A stretch of 39,681 nucleotides of DNA from H17-190 sp034435615 (GTDB lineage: Bacteria; Chloroflexota; Dehalococcoidia; SM23-28-2; HRBIN24). The notes under the pieces were generated by a model, which did no database searches, was not told the DNA's origin, and worked only from the letters and a program-made list of their open reading frames with translations. Shown piece after piece: positions 22,202-29,514 of this stretch; the first letter of the stretch is position 1; each line of letters opens with the position of its first letter. Location: the NCBI GenBank assembly GCA_034435615.1, contig DAOTWZ010000050.1:1-39681 (forward strand). Direction: 5' to 3'. The translations under genes and the position numbers were made by a program.

Positions 22202-24540
22202 GCGCCCTGGGCTACCTGGCGCTGGCCTGGCTGCTGGGCGTGGCGGCGGCAGCCTGGAGCGGTGGCGTGCCCTGGGCGGTGGTGGCCGCGGCAGCCCTGG
22301 TGGCCGTCCCGGCCGTCGTCTGGCGGCCGCGGGCCGCCCCGGTCGCCCTCCTGGCCCTGGCGCTGACGCTCCTGGGAGGCTGGCGCTTCGCGTCCACGTT
22401 GCCCCGTCCTGGCGGAGAGCTGGCCCCCTGGGTGGAGTCCGGCCCCGTGCGTTTGCGGGCCGTAGTGGAGGACGGCCCGCAGGAGAGGCCGCTGTCCGTC
22501 CGCTACCGGCTCTCGGCGCAGGAGGTGCTGGACGGGGGCCACTGGCGCCCGGTGGAGGGCGGCCTCCTCCTCACCACGGCGCCCTTCCCTCGCTATCGCT
22601 ACGGCGACCTCCTGGAGCTGGAGGGAGAGCTGCAGCGCCCGCCCTCCTTCCCCGATTTCGACTACCGCGCCCATCTGGAGCGTCAGGGCATAGCGGCCAT
22701 CGTGGCCTATCCGGAGGTGCGTCGCCTGGCTACTGGCGAGGGTAGCCCTCTCCGGTCTCGTCTGGTGGCCCTGCGGGACGCCCTAGCCAGGGCCCTGGCC
22801 CGCGCCCTGCCGGAGCCGGAGGCGTCGCTGGCCCAGGGGGTGCTGTTGGGGAGGCGGGGCGCTCTGCCGTCGCAGGTCCTGGCCGCCCTGGACGCCACCG
22901 GCACCGCACACCTGCTGGCTGTTTCCGGCCAGAACGTGACGTTGCTGGCGGGGCTGGCGATGGGCGCCCTCTCCTGGCTGCTGGGGAGACGCCGTGCGGC
23001 CCTGCTGGCCCTGGCGGTGGTGGCTGGCTACTGCCTGCTGGTGGGCGGCCAGCCGCCGGTGGTGCGGGCGGCCATCATGGGAGGGCTGTACATCCTCGCC
23101 CGGCTGTCGGGCCGGCCGGGGGCGGGGCCCCAGTCGCTGGTCCTGGCGGGGGCCGCCATGACCGCCCACGACCCGCAGGTGGTGGGCAGCGTCTCCTTCC
23201 AGCTCAGCTTCGCCGCCACGCTGGGGCTCATGGCGCTCTCGCCCCGGCTCATGGGCCTGGGTGAGCCCTGGCTGGCCCGCCTGGGCGGGAGGGCCGCCCT
23301 GCTGGGGCGTCCCCTCCTGGAGGTGCTGGCGATGACGCTGGCGGCCATCGTCTTCACTCTGCCGCTGGTGGCCCTCAACTTCGAGCGGGTCTCCCTCGTC
23401 GCCCCCGTGGCGAACCTCCTGGCGGTGCCCGCCTTTCCCCTCGTCCTGGCGACATCGGCCCTGACGGCGGCAGGAGGGCTCCTCTGGCCGGCGGCGTCTA
23501 CCTTCCTGGGCTGGCTGGCCTGGCCCCCGGCGGCCTACACCCTCTGGGTTACGCAGGGGCTGTCCCGCCTGCCCATGGCCATCGTCACGGTAGAGGGCGT
23601 GGGGCTGGGCCACGCTATCGCTTACGCTCTGGCCCTGGGAGGGCTGCTCCTCCTCTGGCGGCCCCGGATGGGGCTGGGGCTGCCGCGGCCCTCACCCGGA
23701 GCGCTGGCAGTCCTGGCGGCGCCGGCCGGCCTTTCCGCCCTGGCCCTGGCCGTCCTCTGGCTGGGGACGACGCCCGCCGCCCAGGGCCGGCTGGTGGTGA
23801 CCTTCCTGGACGTGGGCCAGGGGAGCGCCGTTCTGGTGGCCACACCCGCCGGCCATCGCCTCCTGATAGACGGTGGCCCCAGCGGCGAGGCCCTGGCCAG
23901 CGCCCTGGGCCGCAACCTCCCTTTCTGGCAACGCCACCTGGACCTGGTGGTGCTCACCTCGCCCAGGGCCGGGCGGCTAACCGGGCTCATCGCCGCCCTG
24001 GAGCGCTATCAGGTGCGCTCCGTTCTGGCCACTCCCCAGGAGGGCCCGACAGTGACCTACCGCGTCTGGCGACGAGCAGTGGCTGAGGAGGGACTCCCCT
24101 ACCAGGTGGCGACGGCCGGCCTCCGGCTCGACCTGGGCGGGGCGACGCTGGAGGTGCTGCACCCGCCCGAAGGGGCCACAGCGGGCGGCCCGCTCCTCCT
24201 CCGCCTCTCCCTGGGGAGGGTGGCCTTCCTCCTGCCTTCGGAGGCAGACGCCTGGATGCAGGTCACCCTCCTCCGGGAGGGGGCCTCCCTGCAGGCCGAT
24301 CTGCTGCAGGTGCCCGGCACCGGCGGCCCAGGCGTCCTCTCTCCCCTGTTCCTTGAGGCGGTGGGGCCGCGGGTGGCGGTGGTATCGGCCGGTATCGGCA
24401 ACCGCTTCGGCCATCCCGCGCCGGAGACGCTGGCCCTTCTGCAGGGGCTGACCGTCTTCCGCACCGACCAGCACGGTGACGTGTCCTTCGAGACGGACGG
24501 ACAGCGTCTCTGGGTGAGGACGCGACGCCCTGCATCGTAA
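22198..24540 (+). CDS. comEC: ComEC DNA-uptake channel with degenerate metallo-beta-lactamase domain
   Basis: A 780-residue protein. The N-terminal OB-like region and the competence transmembrane domain are present, including the HLLAVSGQNVTLLAG core at about 236-250. The C-terminal metallo-beta-lactamase-like domain starts near 532 (VVTFLDVGQGSAVLV). Its metal ligands are gone: the usual SHxDxDHxGG reads TSPRAGRLTG (587-596), and LTGD reads LPSE. The late NRFGHP motif is kept. So the channel is likely intact, but the attached nuclease-like activity is probably lost. The start is GTG overlapping comEA. It forms the inner-membrane pore for single-stranded DNA uptake. Confidence 0.92.
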   Translation: MSALGYLALAWLLGVAAAAWSGGVPWAVVAAAALVAVPAVVWRPRAAPVALLALALTLLGGWRFASTLPRPGGELAPWVESGPVRLRAVVEDGPQERPLSVRYRLSAQEVLDGGHWRPVEGGLLLTTAPFPRYRYGDLLELEGELQRPPSFPDFDYRAHLERQGIAAIVAYPEVRRLATGEGSPLRSRLVALRDALARALARALPEPEASLAQGVLLGRRGALPSQVLAALDATGTAHLLAVSGQNVTLLAGLAMGALSWLLGRRRAALLALAVVAGYCLLVGGQPPVVRAAIMGGLYILARLSGRPGAGPQSLVLAGAAMTAHDPQVVGSVSFQLSFAATLGLMALSPRLMGLGEPWLARLGGRAALLGRPLLEVLAMTLAAIVFTLPLVALNFERVSLVAPVANLLAVPAFPLVLATSALTAAGGLLWPAASTFLGWLAWPPAAYTLWVTQGLSRLPMAIVTVEGVGLGHAIAYALALGGLLLLWRPRMGLGLPRPSPGALAVLAAPAGLSALALAVLWLGTTPAAQGRLVVTFLDVGQGSAVLVATPAGHRLLIDGGPSGEALASALGRNLPFWQRHLDLVVLTSPRAGRLTGLIAALERYQVRSVLATPQEGPTVTYRVWRRAVAEEGLPYQVATAGLRLDLGGATLEVLHPPEGATAGGPLLLRLSLGRVAFLLPSEADAWMQVTLLREGASLQADLLQVPGTGGPGVLSPLFLEAVGPRVAVVSAGIGNRFGHPAPETLALLQGLTVFRTDQHGDVSFETDGQRLWVRTRRPAS

Positions 24541-24550
24541 GGCGGCCGCG

Positions 24551-24559
24551 TGCTATACT
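24551..24559 (+). promoter_or_regulatory. extended -10 promoter of rph
   Basis: TGC-TATACT with 11 nt between the -10 and the rph ATG. No ribosome-binding site in those 11 nt. It lies only 10 nt after the comEC stop. Confidence 0.55.
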
Positions 24560-24570
24560 CGCGGGCGCCC

Positions 24571-25302
24571 ATGATCAGGCCCGACGGCAGACGACCCGAC
24601 CAGCTCAGGCCGGTGCGCATCGAGACCGGCGTCCTCGCCTTCGCCGAGGGCTCGGCCCTCATCGAGATGGGGATGACCCGCGTCCTCTGCGCCGTCACTG
24701 TGGAGGGGCGCGCCCCGCAGTTCGCCCGGGAGGCCGGCTCCGGCTGGGTGACGGCGGAATACGGCATGCTTCCCCGCTCTACCCAGCAGCGGACGCCCCG
24801 TGAGCGGGCCAGCGGCCGCACCTACGAGATCCAGCGTCTCATCGGTCGCTCGCTGCGGGCGGTCACCCAGCTTGACCTCCTGGGCGAGAGAACCTTCGTG
24901 GTGGACTGCGACGTGCTCCAGGCCGACGGAGGCACTCGCACGGCGGCCATCACCGGGGCCTTCGTCGCCCTCTGCCAGGCCATGGACCGTCTGGTCCGGG
25001 AGGCCGACCTGCCCTCCCTGCCCCTCAGGGGCCAGGTGGCGGCGGTGAGCGTCGGCATTGTGGACGGGATGCCCCTGCTGGACCTCTGCTACGAGGAGGA
25101 CTTCCGGGCGGAGGTGGACCTGAACGTGGTGATGACGGACGCCCTGGAGCTGGTGGAGCTGCAGGGGACAGCCGAGGGCCGTCCCTTCACCAGGAACGAG
25201 CTGGGGCGGCTGCTGGACCTGGCCCAGGGAGGGATCCAGGAGCTGCTGGCCGTCCAGCGCCAGGCCCTGGCGGAGCTGGGCATACGGCTACCGGGCCTGT
25301 GA
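24571..25302 (+). CDS. rph: ribonuclease PH
   Basis: A 243-residue phosphorolytic 3'-5' exoribonuclease that trims tRNA precursors. Diagnostic segments are MIRPDGRRPDQLRPVRIETG at the start, TAEYGMLPRSTQQR (about 67-80), GRTYEIQRLIGRSLRAV, and VDCDVLQADGGTRTAAITGA, containing the phosphate-binding GGTRTA and acidic metal-site residues. The length is typical. The ATG at 24571 is preferred over the GTG at 24550, which lies in the promoter. The gene ends 1 nt before the convergent HIT gene end. Confidence 0.96.
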   Translation: MIRPDGRRPDQLRPVRIETGVLAFAEGSALIEMGMTRVLCAVTVEGRAPQFAREAGSGWVTAEYGMLPRSTQQRTPRERASGRTYEIQRLIGRSLRAVTQLDLLGERTFVVDCDVLQADGGTRTAAITGAFVALCQAMDRLVREADLPSLPLRGQVAAVSVGIVDGMPLLDLCYEEDFRAEVDLNVVMTDALELVELQGTAEGRPFTRNELGRLLDLAQGGIQELLAVQRQALAELGIRLPGL

Positions 25303-25303
25303 G

Positions 25304-25627
25304 CTACACGTATTCGCCCAGGAAGGTTCCGCCCAGGATGTGGACGTGGGCGTGCTCCTGGGACTGCATGGCGTCGAAGCCGAAATTGGAGAGGAGACGG
25401 AAGCCGTTGGGGCAGTGCTTCCGTCCCATCTCCACCGCCACGCTCCCCACGCGCCCCATGTCCCGCCAGAGCTCCTCCTGGGTCATATGGGCCTTGGGGA
25501 TGGCCAGCAGCATCACCGGCACCCAGCGCAGCCGGTTGCGAAAGACCATCACCTCGTCGTCCTCGTAGAGGACGTCCGCTGGTTCCCGTTTGGCCACTAT
25601 CTCGCAGAAGACGCAATAGCGCCCCAT
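25304..25627 (-). CDS. HIT-family nucleotide-binding hydrolase
   Basis: A 107-residue HIT protein with the catalytic triad motif HAHVHILGG: His92, His94 and His96. Family members hydrolyse adenylated compounds such as AMP-lysine or Ap4A. The N-terminus carries CVFC (Cys5, Cys8), half of the zinc-binding motif seen in Hint/HinT-like proteins. It lies 22 nt after the thiamine-diphosphate enzyme gene and has no clear ribosome-binding site. It converges with rph. Substrate unknown. Confidence 0.9.
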   Translation of the reverse strand: MGRYCVFCEIVAKREPADVLYEDDEVMVFRNRLRWVPVMLLAIPKAHMTQEELWRDMGRVGSVAVEMGRKHCPNGFRLLSNFGFDAMQSQEHAHVHILGGTFLGEYV

Positions 25628-25649
25628 GGTCGCACGGCCCGGCGGGGGT

Positions 25650-27293
25650 CTACATGAAGTCGTAGCCGCCGTGGATGCCGGGCGGCTCCTGGTCGATGAT
25701 GACGTTGACGCAGGCGGGCTTGCCGGAGGCGAAGGCCCGCTCCAGGGCCGGCCGGATCTGCTGCGGCTCCGTCACGAACTCGCCGTGGCCTCCCAGGCCG
25801 GCCACTACCAGGTCGTAGCGGGCGTTGTCGCCCAGAAGGGAGGCCACCACCCGCTCCTTGCCATACATCATCTTCTGGCCCACCGTGATCTGTCCCCACT
25901 GGCGATCGTTCCCCACCACGGAGACCACGGGCATGTTGAAGCGGACGAAGGTGTCGAACTCGAAGCCGTTGAGGCCGAAGGTGCCGTCGCCGTTGACCAT
26001 CAGTATCCGCTTGCCCGGGTGGACGCAGGAGAGGGCCATGCAGAAGCCGGTGCCCACGCCCAGGGTGCCGAAGGGGCCAGGGTCGTACCACTGCCCGGGG
26101 TAGTTGATGGGAAGCACCTGGGCCGCCAGGTTGACGATGTCGCCGCCGTCCCCGACCACGATGGTGTTCTCGTCCACGAAGGCGGCCAGCTCCTTGCACA
26201 GACGCAGGGGGTGGATGGGCACCCGGTCCGAGTTCTCCCACTCCGCCCGCTGGGCCTTGATCTTCTCCTCCTCCTGCCGGAGGCCCTGCAGCCATTCGTC
26301 GTGCCGGAAGGTGCGCCCCTCCAGCTCCGCCAGGAGCAACTGGAGGGTGGCCTTGGCGTCTCCCTCGATGGCCAGGGTGAAGTCGCGGTTGCGCCCCAGC
26401 TCCGTGGGGTCCAGGTCCACCTGGATGAGCTGGCACTCAGGTGAGAAGCGCTTGCCGTAGGCCAGGCGGAAGTCCAGGGGCGTGCCGATGACCAGAGCGA
26501 CATCGCACTTGGTGAGGGCGAGGCGACGGGTCCGGGAGAAGAAGAGGGGGTGCTCCTGGTGGATGGAGCCCCGCCCCATGCCGTTGAGGAAGACAGGCGC
26601 CTGGAGCTTCTCGATGAACTGGCGCAGCTCCTCGTGGGCCTCGTCCCAGTAGGTCTGGGAGCCAGCCATGACCAGGGGCCGCTCCGCCCGGGCCAGGAGC
26701 TGGGCCGCCTCCCTGACCAGGCGAGGGTCCGGGTATTTGCGCCCGGTGGGCCGGTAGCGCTCCGGGAAGTAGACCTCGGACTCCTCCACCTTCTGGAAGA
26801 GGACGTCCGAGGGGATCTCCAGGAAGGCTGGCCCCGGCCGGCCGCTCATGGCGTGACGGAAGGCGGTGGCGATGTACTCGGGGATGCGCTTCGTCTCGTA
26901 GACGCAGCGGGCCCACTTGGTGATGGGACGCAGCAGCTCCAGGTGGTCCATCTCCTGCAGGGCGCCCATCTCGAAGCGGTTGAGGGGGCTGCGGCCACCG
27001 ATGACCAGCATGGGGCTGCGGTTCATATAGGCGTTGGCGATGGCGGTGACGCAGTCGGTGACGCCGGGGCCGGCGGTGACGACGGCGACGCCACAGCGGC
27101 GCGTCGCCCTGGACCAGCCCTCGGCAGCGTGGCCGGCTGCCTGTTCGTGCCGGACGTCTATGACCCGCACGCCCTCGTCCAGGCAGGCGTCGTAGATGGC
27201 CTGGACGTGGCCGCCACAGAGGGTAAAGATAACGTCCACGCCCTCCCGCTTGAGGGCCTTCACCACTAGGTCGCCTCCGTCTACCAGTGCCAT
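25650..27293 (-). CDS. thiamine-diphosphate-dependent enzyme (acetolactate synthase / acyl-CoA lyase family)
   Basis: A 547-residue three-domain enzyme: PYR domain (about 1-170) with the catalytic Glu50 in VRHEQAAGHAAEGWSR, a central domain (about 190-330), and a PP domain (about 360-547) with the GDGTFGLNGFE motif starting at 435 and the downstream NDRQWG. The first loop VIFTLCGGHVQAIYDAC is of the IlvB type. Members include acetolactate synthase, oxalyl-CoA decarboxylase and 2-hydroxyacyl-CoA lyase. No ilvN regulatory subunit is near. Two CoA-transferase genes lie upstream on the same strand, which favours an acyl-CoA role (lyase or decarboxylase), but substrate residues do not settle it. 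ATG with GGGAGG site at 27293. Confidence 0.85.
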   Translation of the reverse strand: MALVDGGDLVVKALKREGVDVIFTLCGGHVQAIYDACLDEGVRVIDVRHEQAAGHAAEGWSRATRRCGVAVVTAGPGVTDCVTAIANAYMNRSPMLVIGGRSPLNRFEMGALQEMDHLELLRPITKWARCVYETKRIPEYIATAFRHAMSGRPGPAFLEIPSDVLFQKVEESEVYFPERYRPTGRKYPDPRLVREAAQLLARAERPLVMAGSQTYWDEAHEELRQFIEKLQAPVFLNGMGRGSIHQEHPLFFSRTRRLALTKCDVALVIGTPLDFRLAYGKRFSPECQLIQVDLDPTELGRNRDFTLAIEGDAKATLQLLLAELEGRTFRHDEWLQGLRQEEEKIKAQRAEWENSDRVPIHPLRLCKELAAFVDENTIVVGDGGDIVNLAAQVLPINYPGQWYDPGPFGTLGVGTGFCMALSCVHPGKRILMVNGDGTFGLNGFEFDTFVRFNMPVVSVVGNDRQWGQITVGQKMMYGKERVVASLLGDNARYDLVVAGLGGHGEFVTEPQQIRPALERAFASGKPACVNVIIDQEPPGIHGGYDFM

Positions 27294-27332
27294 GGGGACC
27301 TCCCGTGATGTGAACCGGCGCTTCGCCCGTCT

Positions 27333-27338
27333 ATTTTA
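27333..27338 (-). promoter_or_regulatory. possible -10 box of the thiamine-diphosphate enzyme gene
   Basis: TAAAAT on the minus strand (5 of 6 to consensus) in an A/T-rich patch of an otherwise G/C-rich gap, about 40 nt before the ATG. No -35 is visible, so support is weak. Confidence 0.3.
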
Positions 27339-27367
27339 AACTATCCGCCCACCCAGGGGCCCGGGGG

Positions 27368-27389
27368 AGCGCCGCCCACGGGCGGCGCT
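27368..27389 (-). terminator. GC-rich hairpin after the small unknown gene
   Basis: AGCGCCGCC (27368-27376), loop of 4 nt, GGCGGCGCT (27381-27389): a perfect 9-bp stem overlapping the stop codon of the 158-residue unknown gene. No T-tract follows on the minus strand, so efficiency as an intrinsic terminator is uncertain. Confidence 0.4.
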
Positions 27390-27864
27390 ACTCTTCCTCT
27401 TCGGAGTCGTGGCCGCGCGGGCGGTCGGGCAGGAGGCCGGCCAGACCCAGAGAGACCAGGGTGCCGGGGGCCTGGCGCTCCCTCTCCTCCAGGGCCAGGA
27501 TGAGGCGACGGTCCAGCCTGGCACCCTCTGCCACCAGTTCGGCCACCCGCTGGGAGTGGGCCATGCTGGCCTGGAAATCGCCACAGCCGTAGGCCCGCAC
27601 CTGGGCGGCCAGGGCGGCGTCGGCCTCTATGGCGTGTCGGATGGCCTGCAGGAGGAGTCGGTGCACCTCCTCCAGCCCCTGCGGCGGCGTCGTCCCCTCC
27701 AGCGCCTGGAGGACGGGGACGAGGGCCTCCCGCCGGGAGCGGGCCAAGAACTCCTCCAGGGTCTCGCCGGCCTGGCGATAGACCGGCTCCTCCTCGGTCT
27801 GGCCGCCGTGGAGGACCTCGAAGGCGCGCCGGAAGAGGCTGCCGTAGCGCTCCTCGCCGCTCAC
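27388..27864 (-). CDS. small helical protein of unknown function
   Basis: A 158-residue protein that I do not recognise. It is predicted to be almost entirely helical, with heptad-like charged segments (LEEFLARSRREALVPVLQAL, RHAIEADAALAAQVRAYG, HSQRVAELVAEGARLDRRL) and an acidic C-terminus (HDSEEEE). There is no signal peptide, membrane segment or metal motif. I chose GTG at 27862-27864 (MSGEERYGSLFRRAF); a longer frame to 27975 starts in a promoter-like patch and its first 37 residues look random. A -10 box 6 nt upstream suggests a leaderless mRNA. Neighbours are a decayed stretch and the thiamine-diphosphate enzyme; no function can be inferred. Confidence 0.6.
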   Translation of the reverse strand: MSGEERYGSLFRRAFEVLHGGQTEEEPVYRQAGETLEEFLARSRREALVPVLQALEGTTPPQGLEEVHRLLLQAIRHAIEADAALAAQVRAYGCGDFQASMAHSQRVAELVAEGARLDRRLILALEERERQAPGTLVSLGLAGLLPDRPRGHDSEEEE

Positions 27865-27870
27865 GTCACT

Positions 27871-27876
27871 ATTGTA
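27871..27876 (-). promoter_or_regulatory. -10 box of the small unknown gene
   Basis: TACAAT on the minus strand, 6 nt before the GTG start, so the transcript would begin at or next to the start codon. No -35 box. Confidence 0.4.
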
Positions 27877-27923
27877 GCCCGGGAAGGGCGAAGGGGCCCG
27901 CCCGACAGGGACGGGCCTGCGCT

Positions 27924-28267
27924 TCACACCAGTCGTTTGAGCTCCAGCAGCCTCTCCGGAGGCCCCTCTTTCCATATCCTGGACCGGCAGCGCCCGGACG
28001 AGGAGCTAGCACGGCCCGGGTTTCCCCGGCCGCTACCTCCGACTCCCGCGGAGAGAGGATGACCAGGCGGCCCGTCGCCTCGTCCAGCCAGGCGCCGGTC
28101 TCCACCGGGCCGGGCTACTGTCGCGCGACCTGGGCGCTCTTCCGCATCGCCGCCAGCAGCTCCTCTGGCCGCTCCGACCCGCGGCGATGGATGTCGGGGG
28201 TGAGATAGCCACATGCTCGGTCTCTTCCCCAGGCCGATGTCCCCTCGCCAGGAGCCGCGGCTGCCAT
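27924..28267 (-). pseudogene. possible decayed gene between CoA-transferase and unknown gene
   Basis: No intact gene covers this stretch. On the minus strand a 50-codon frame (28115-28267) begins at ATG one base after the CoA-transferase stop and contains a protein-like segment, GYLTPDIHRRGSERPEELLA. After its stop a second frame (GTG 28105) reads VETGAWLDEATGRLVILSPR, then turns into low-quality Arg/Gly/Pro sequence. A third frame near the end reads RIWKEGPPERLLELKRLV before its stop at 27924. Three plausible pieces in three frames in order suggest one frameshifted, decaying gene, but they could be chance frames in GC-rich DNA. No family is recognised. Confidence 0.3.
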
Positions 28268-28268
28268 G

Positions 28269-29495
28269 CTACTGCAGGACGCCCTCCATGACGAGCATGG
28301 CGATCTCCTCGTCGCTCAGGCCCAGCACCCGCTTGCACACCTGCTCCGTGTGCTGTCCCAGGAGGGGGGCGGGGGAGCGAGGGCCGCCCGGCGTGCGGGA
28401 TAGGCGGAAGCCGGGACCATCGTAGGCGGTGCGGCCGGCCTCGGGGTGCTCCAGGTAGTGGTAGTAGCCGCGCTCGTGGAGGTGGGGGTCGCGGTCCAGC
28501 AGGTCGGCGGCGCTCTGGACGACGCCGGCGGGGACGCCGGCCGCCTGGAGGGCCTCCATGACCGCCTCCGCCTCCTGCCGGGCTGTCCAGGCCTCGATGA
28601 GCCGGTCCAGCTCATCCTCGTGCTCCTTTCGGCCCAGCAGGGTGGCGAAGCGGGCGTCCCGCACCCACTCCTCATCCACCGCCTGACAGAAGCGCTGCCA
28701 CTGCTCGTCGTCGAAGATAGCGATGGCCACCCAGCGGTCGTCCCCCTGGCAGCGGTAGACGCCGTGGGGGGCGGCATAGGGGAGGCGGTTCCCCTGGCGC
28801 TCCTGAACGCGGCGGTTGGCCGTGTAGTCCAGCAGGGCGACGCCGATGACGTTGACGGAGGACTCCAGTTGGGCCACCTCTATGAGCTGCCCCTTGCCGG
28901 TCCGGTTGCGGTAGTGGAGGGCGGCCAGGGTGGCGATGAGGGCGTGGCCGGGGTTGACGACGTAATCGGTGTAGTTGGTCCCCAGCCCCACTGGCGGCCG
29001 GTGGGGAAAGCCGGAGAGGTGGCTGATGCCAGCCAGGGGGGTGATGACGGCCCCGAAGCCGGCGAAGTCCCGGTGGGGGCCGCTGGCGCCCTGCATGGGC
29101 TCCCGCACCATGATGATGTCCGGCCTCACCTGCAGGATGCGCTCGTAGCTGAGGCCCCACTTCTCGAAGGTGCCGGGGGTGTAGTTCTCGGCCACGATAT
29201 CGCTCACGGCGATGAGCCTCAGGGCCAGCTCCCGCCCCTTCTCGCTGTTCAGGTTGATGGTGATGGAGAGCTTGCCGGCGTTGAAGTTGTTGAAGTAGCC
29301 GCTGAGGTTGATACCCGGCGGCCGGTCCTTGGGCATGGGCTGGGTGAAGCGGAGCCCGTCCAGCCGCACCTGGGACTCTACCCTTATGACCTCGGCGCCG
29401 TAATGGGCCAGGGCCTGGGTGAAGATGGGCCCGGCGCCGAACCAGGTGAAGTCGGCCACCCGCACGCCGGAGAGGGGAAGGTCATCGCTGGCCAC
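28269..29495 (-). CDS. family III CoA-transferase (catalytic Asp present)
   Basis: A 408-residue CaiB/BaiF-type CoA-transferase. The N-terminal LSGVRVADFTWFGAGPIFTQ and HYGAEVIRVES are the family start; RNRTGKGQLIEVAQLES is the central motif. The Asp expected to carry the acyl-enzyme intermediate is present as Asp177 in NYTDYVVNPG. I chose GTG at 29493-29495 because AAGGAGGGG lies 6 nt upstream; the GTG at 29525 would overlap the previous gene. It follows the second CoA-transferase gene by 19 nt and probably forms a heteromer with it. Predicted reaction: transfer of CoA between two carboxylic acids, substrates unknown. Confidence 0.9.
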   Translation of the reverse strand: MASDDLPLSGVRVADFTWFGAGPIFTQALAHYGAEVIRVESQVRLDGLRFTQPMPKDRPPGINLSGYFNNFNAGKLSITINLNSEKGRELALRLIAVSDIVAENYTPGTFEKWGLSYERILQVRPDIIMVREPMQGASGPHRDFAGFGAVITPLAGISHLSGFPHRPPVGLGTNYTDYVVNPGHALIATLAALHYRNRTGKGQLIEVAQLESSVNVIGVALLDYTANRRVQERQGNRLPYAAPHGVYRCQGDDRWVAIAIFDDEQWQRFCQAVDEEWVRDARFATLLGRKEHEDELDRLIEAWTARQEAEAVMEALQAAGVPAGVVQSAADLLDRDPHLHERGYYHYLEHPEAGRTAYDGPGFRLSRTPGGPRSPAPLLGQHTEQVCKRVLGLSDEEIAMLVMEGVLQ

Positions 29496-29514
29496 GGCTC
29501 GCCCCTCCTTTTCC

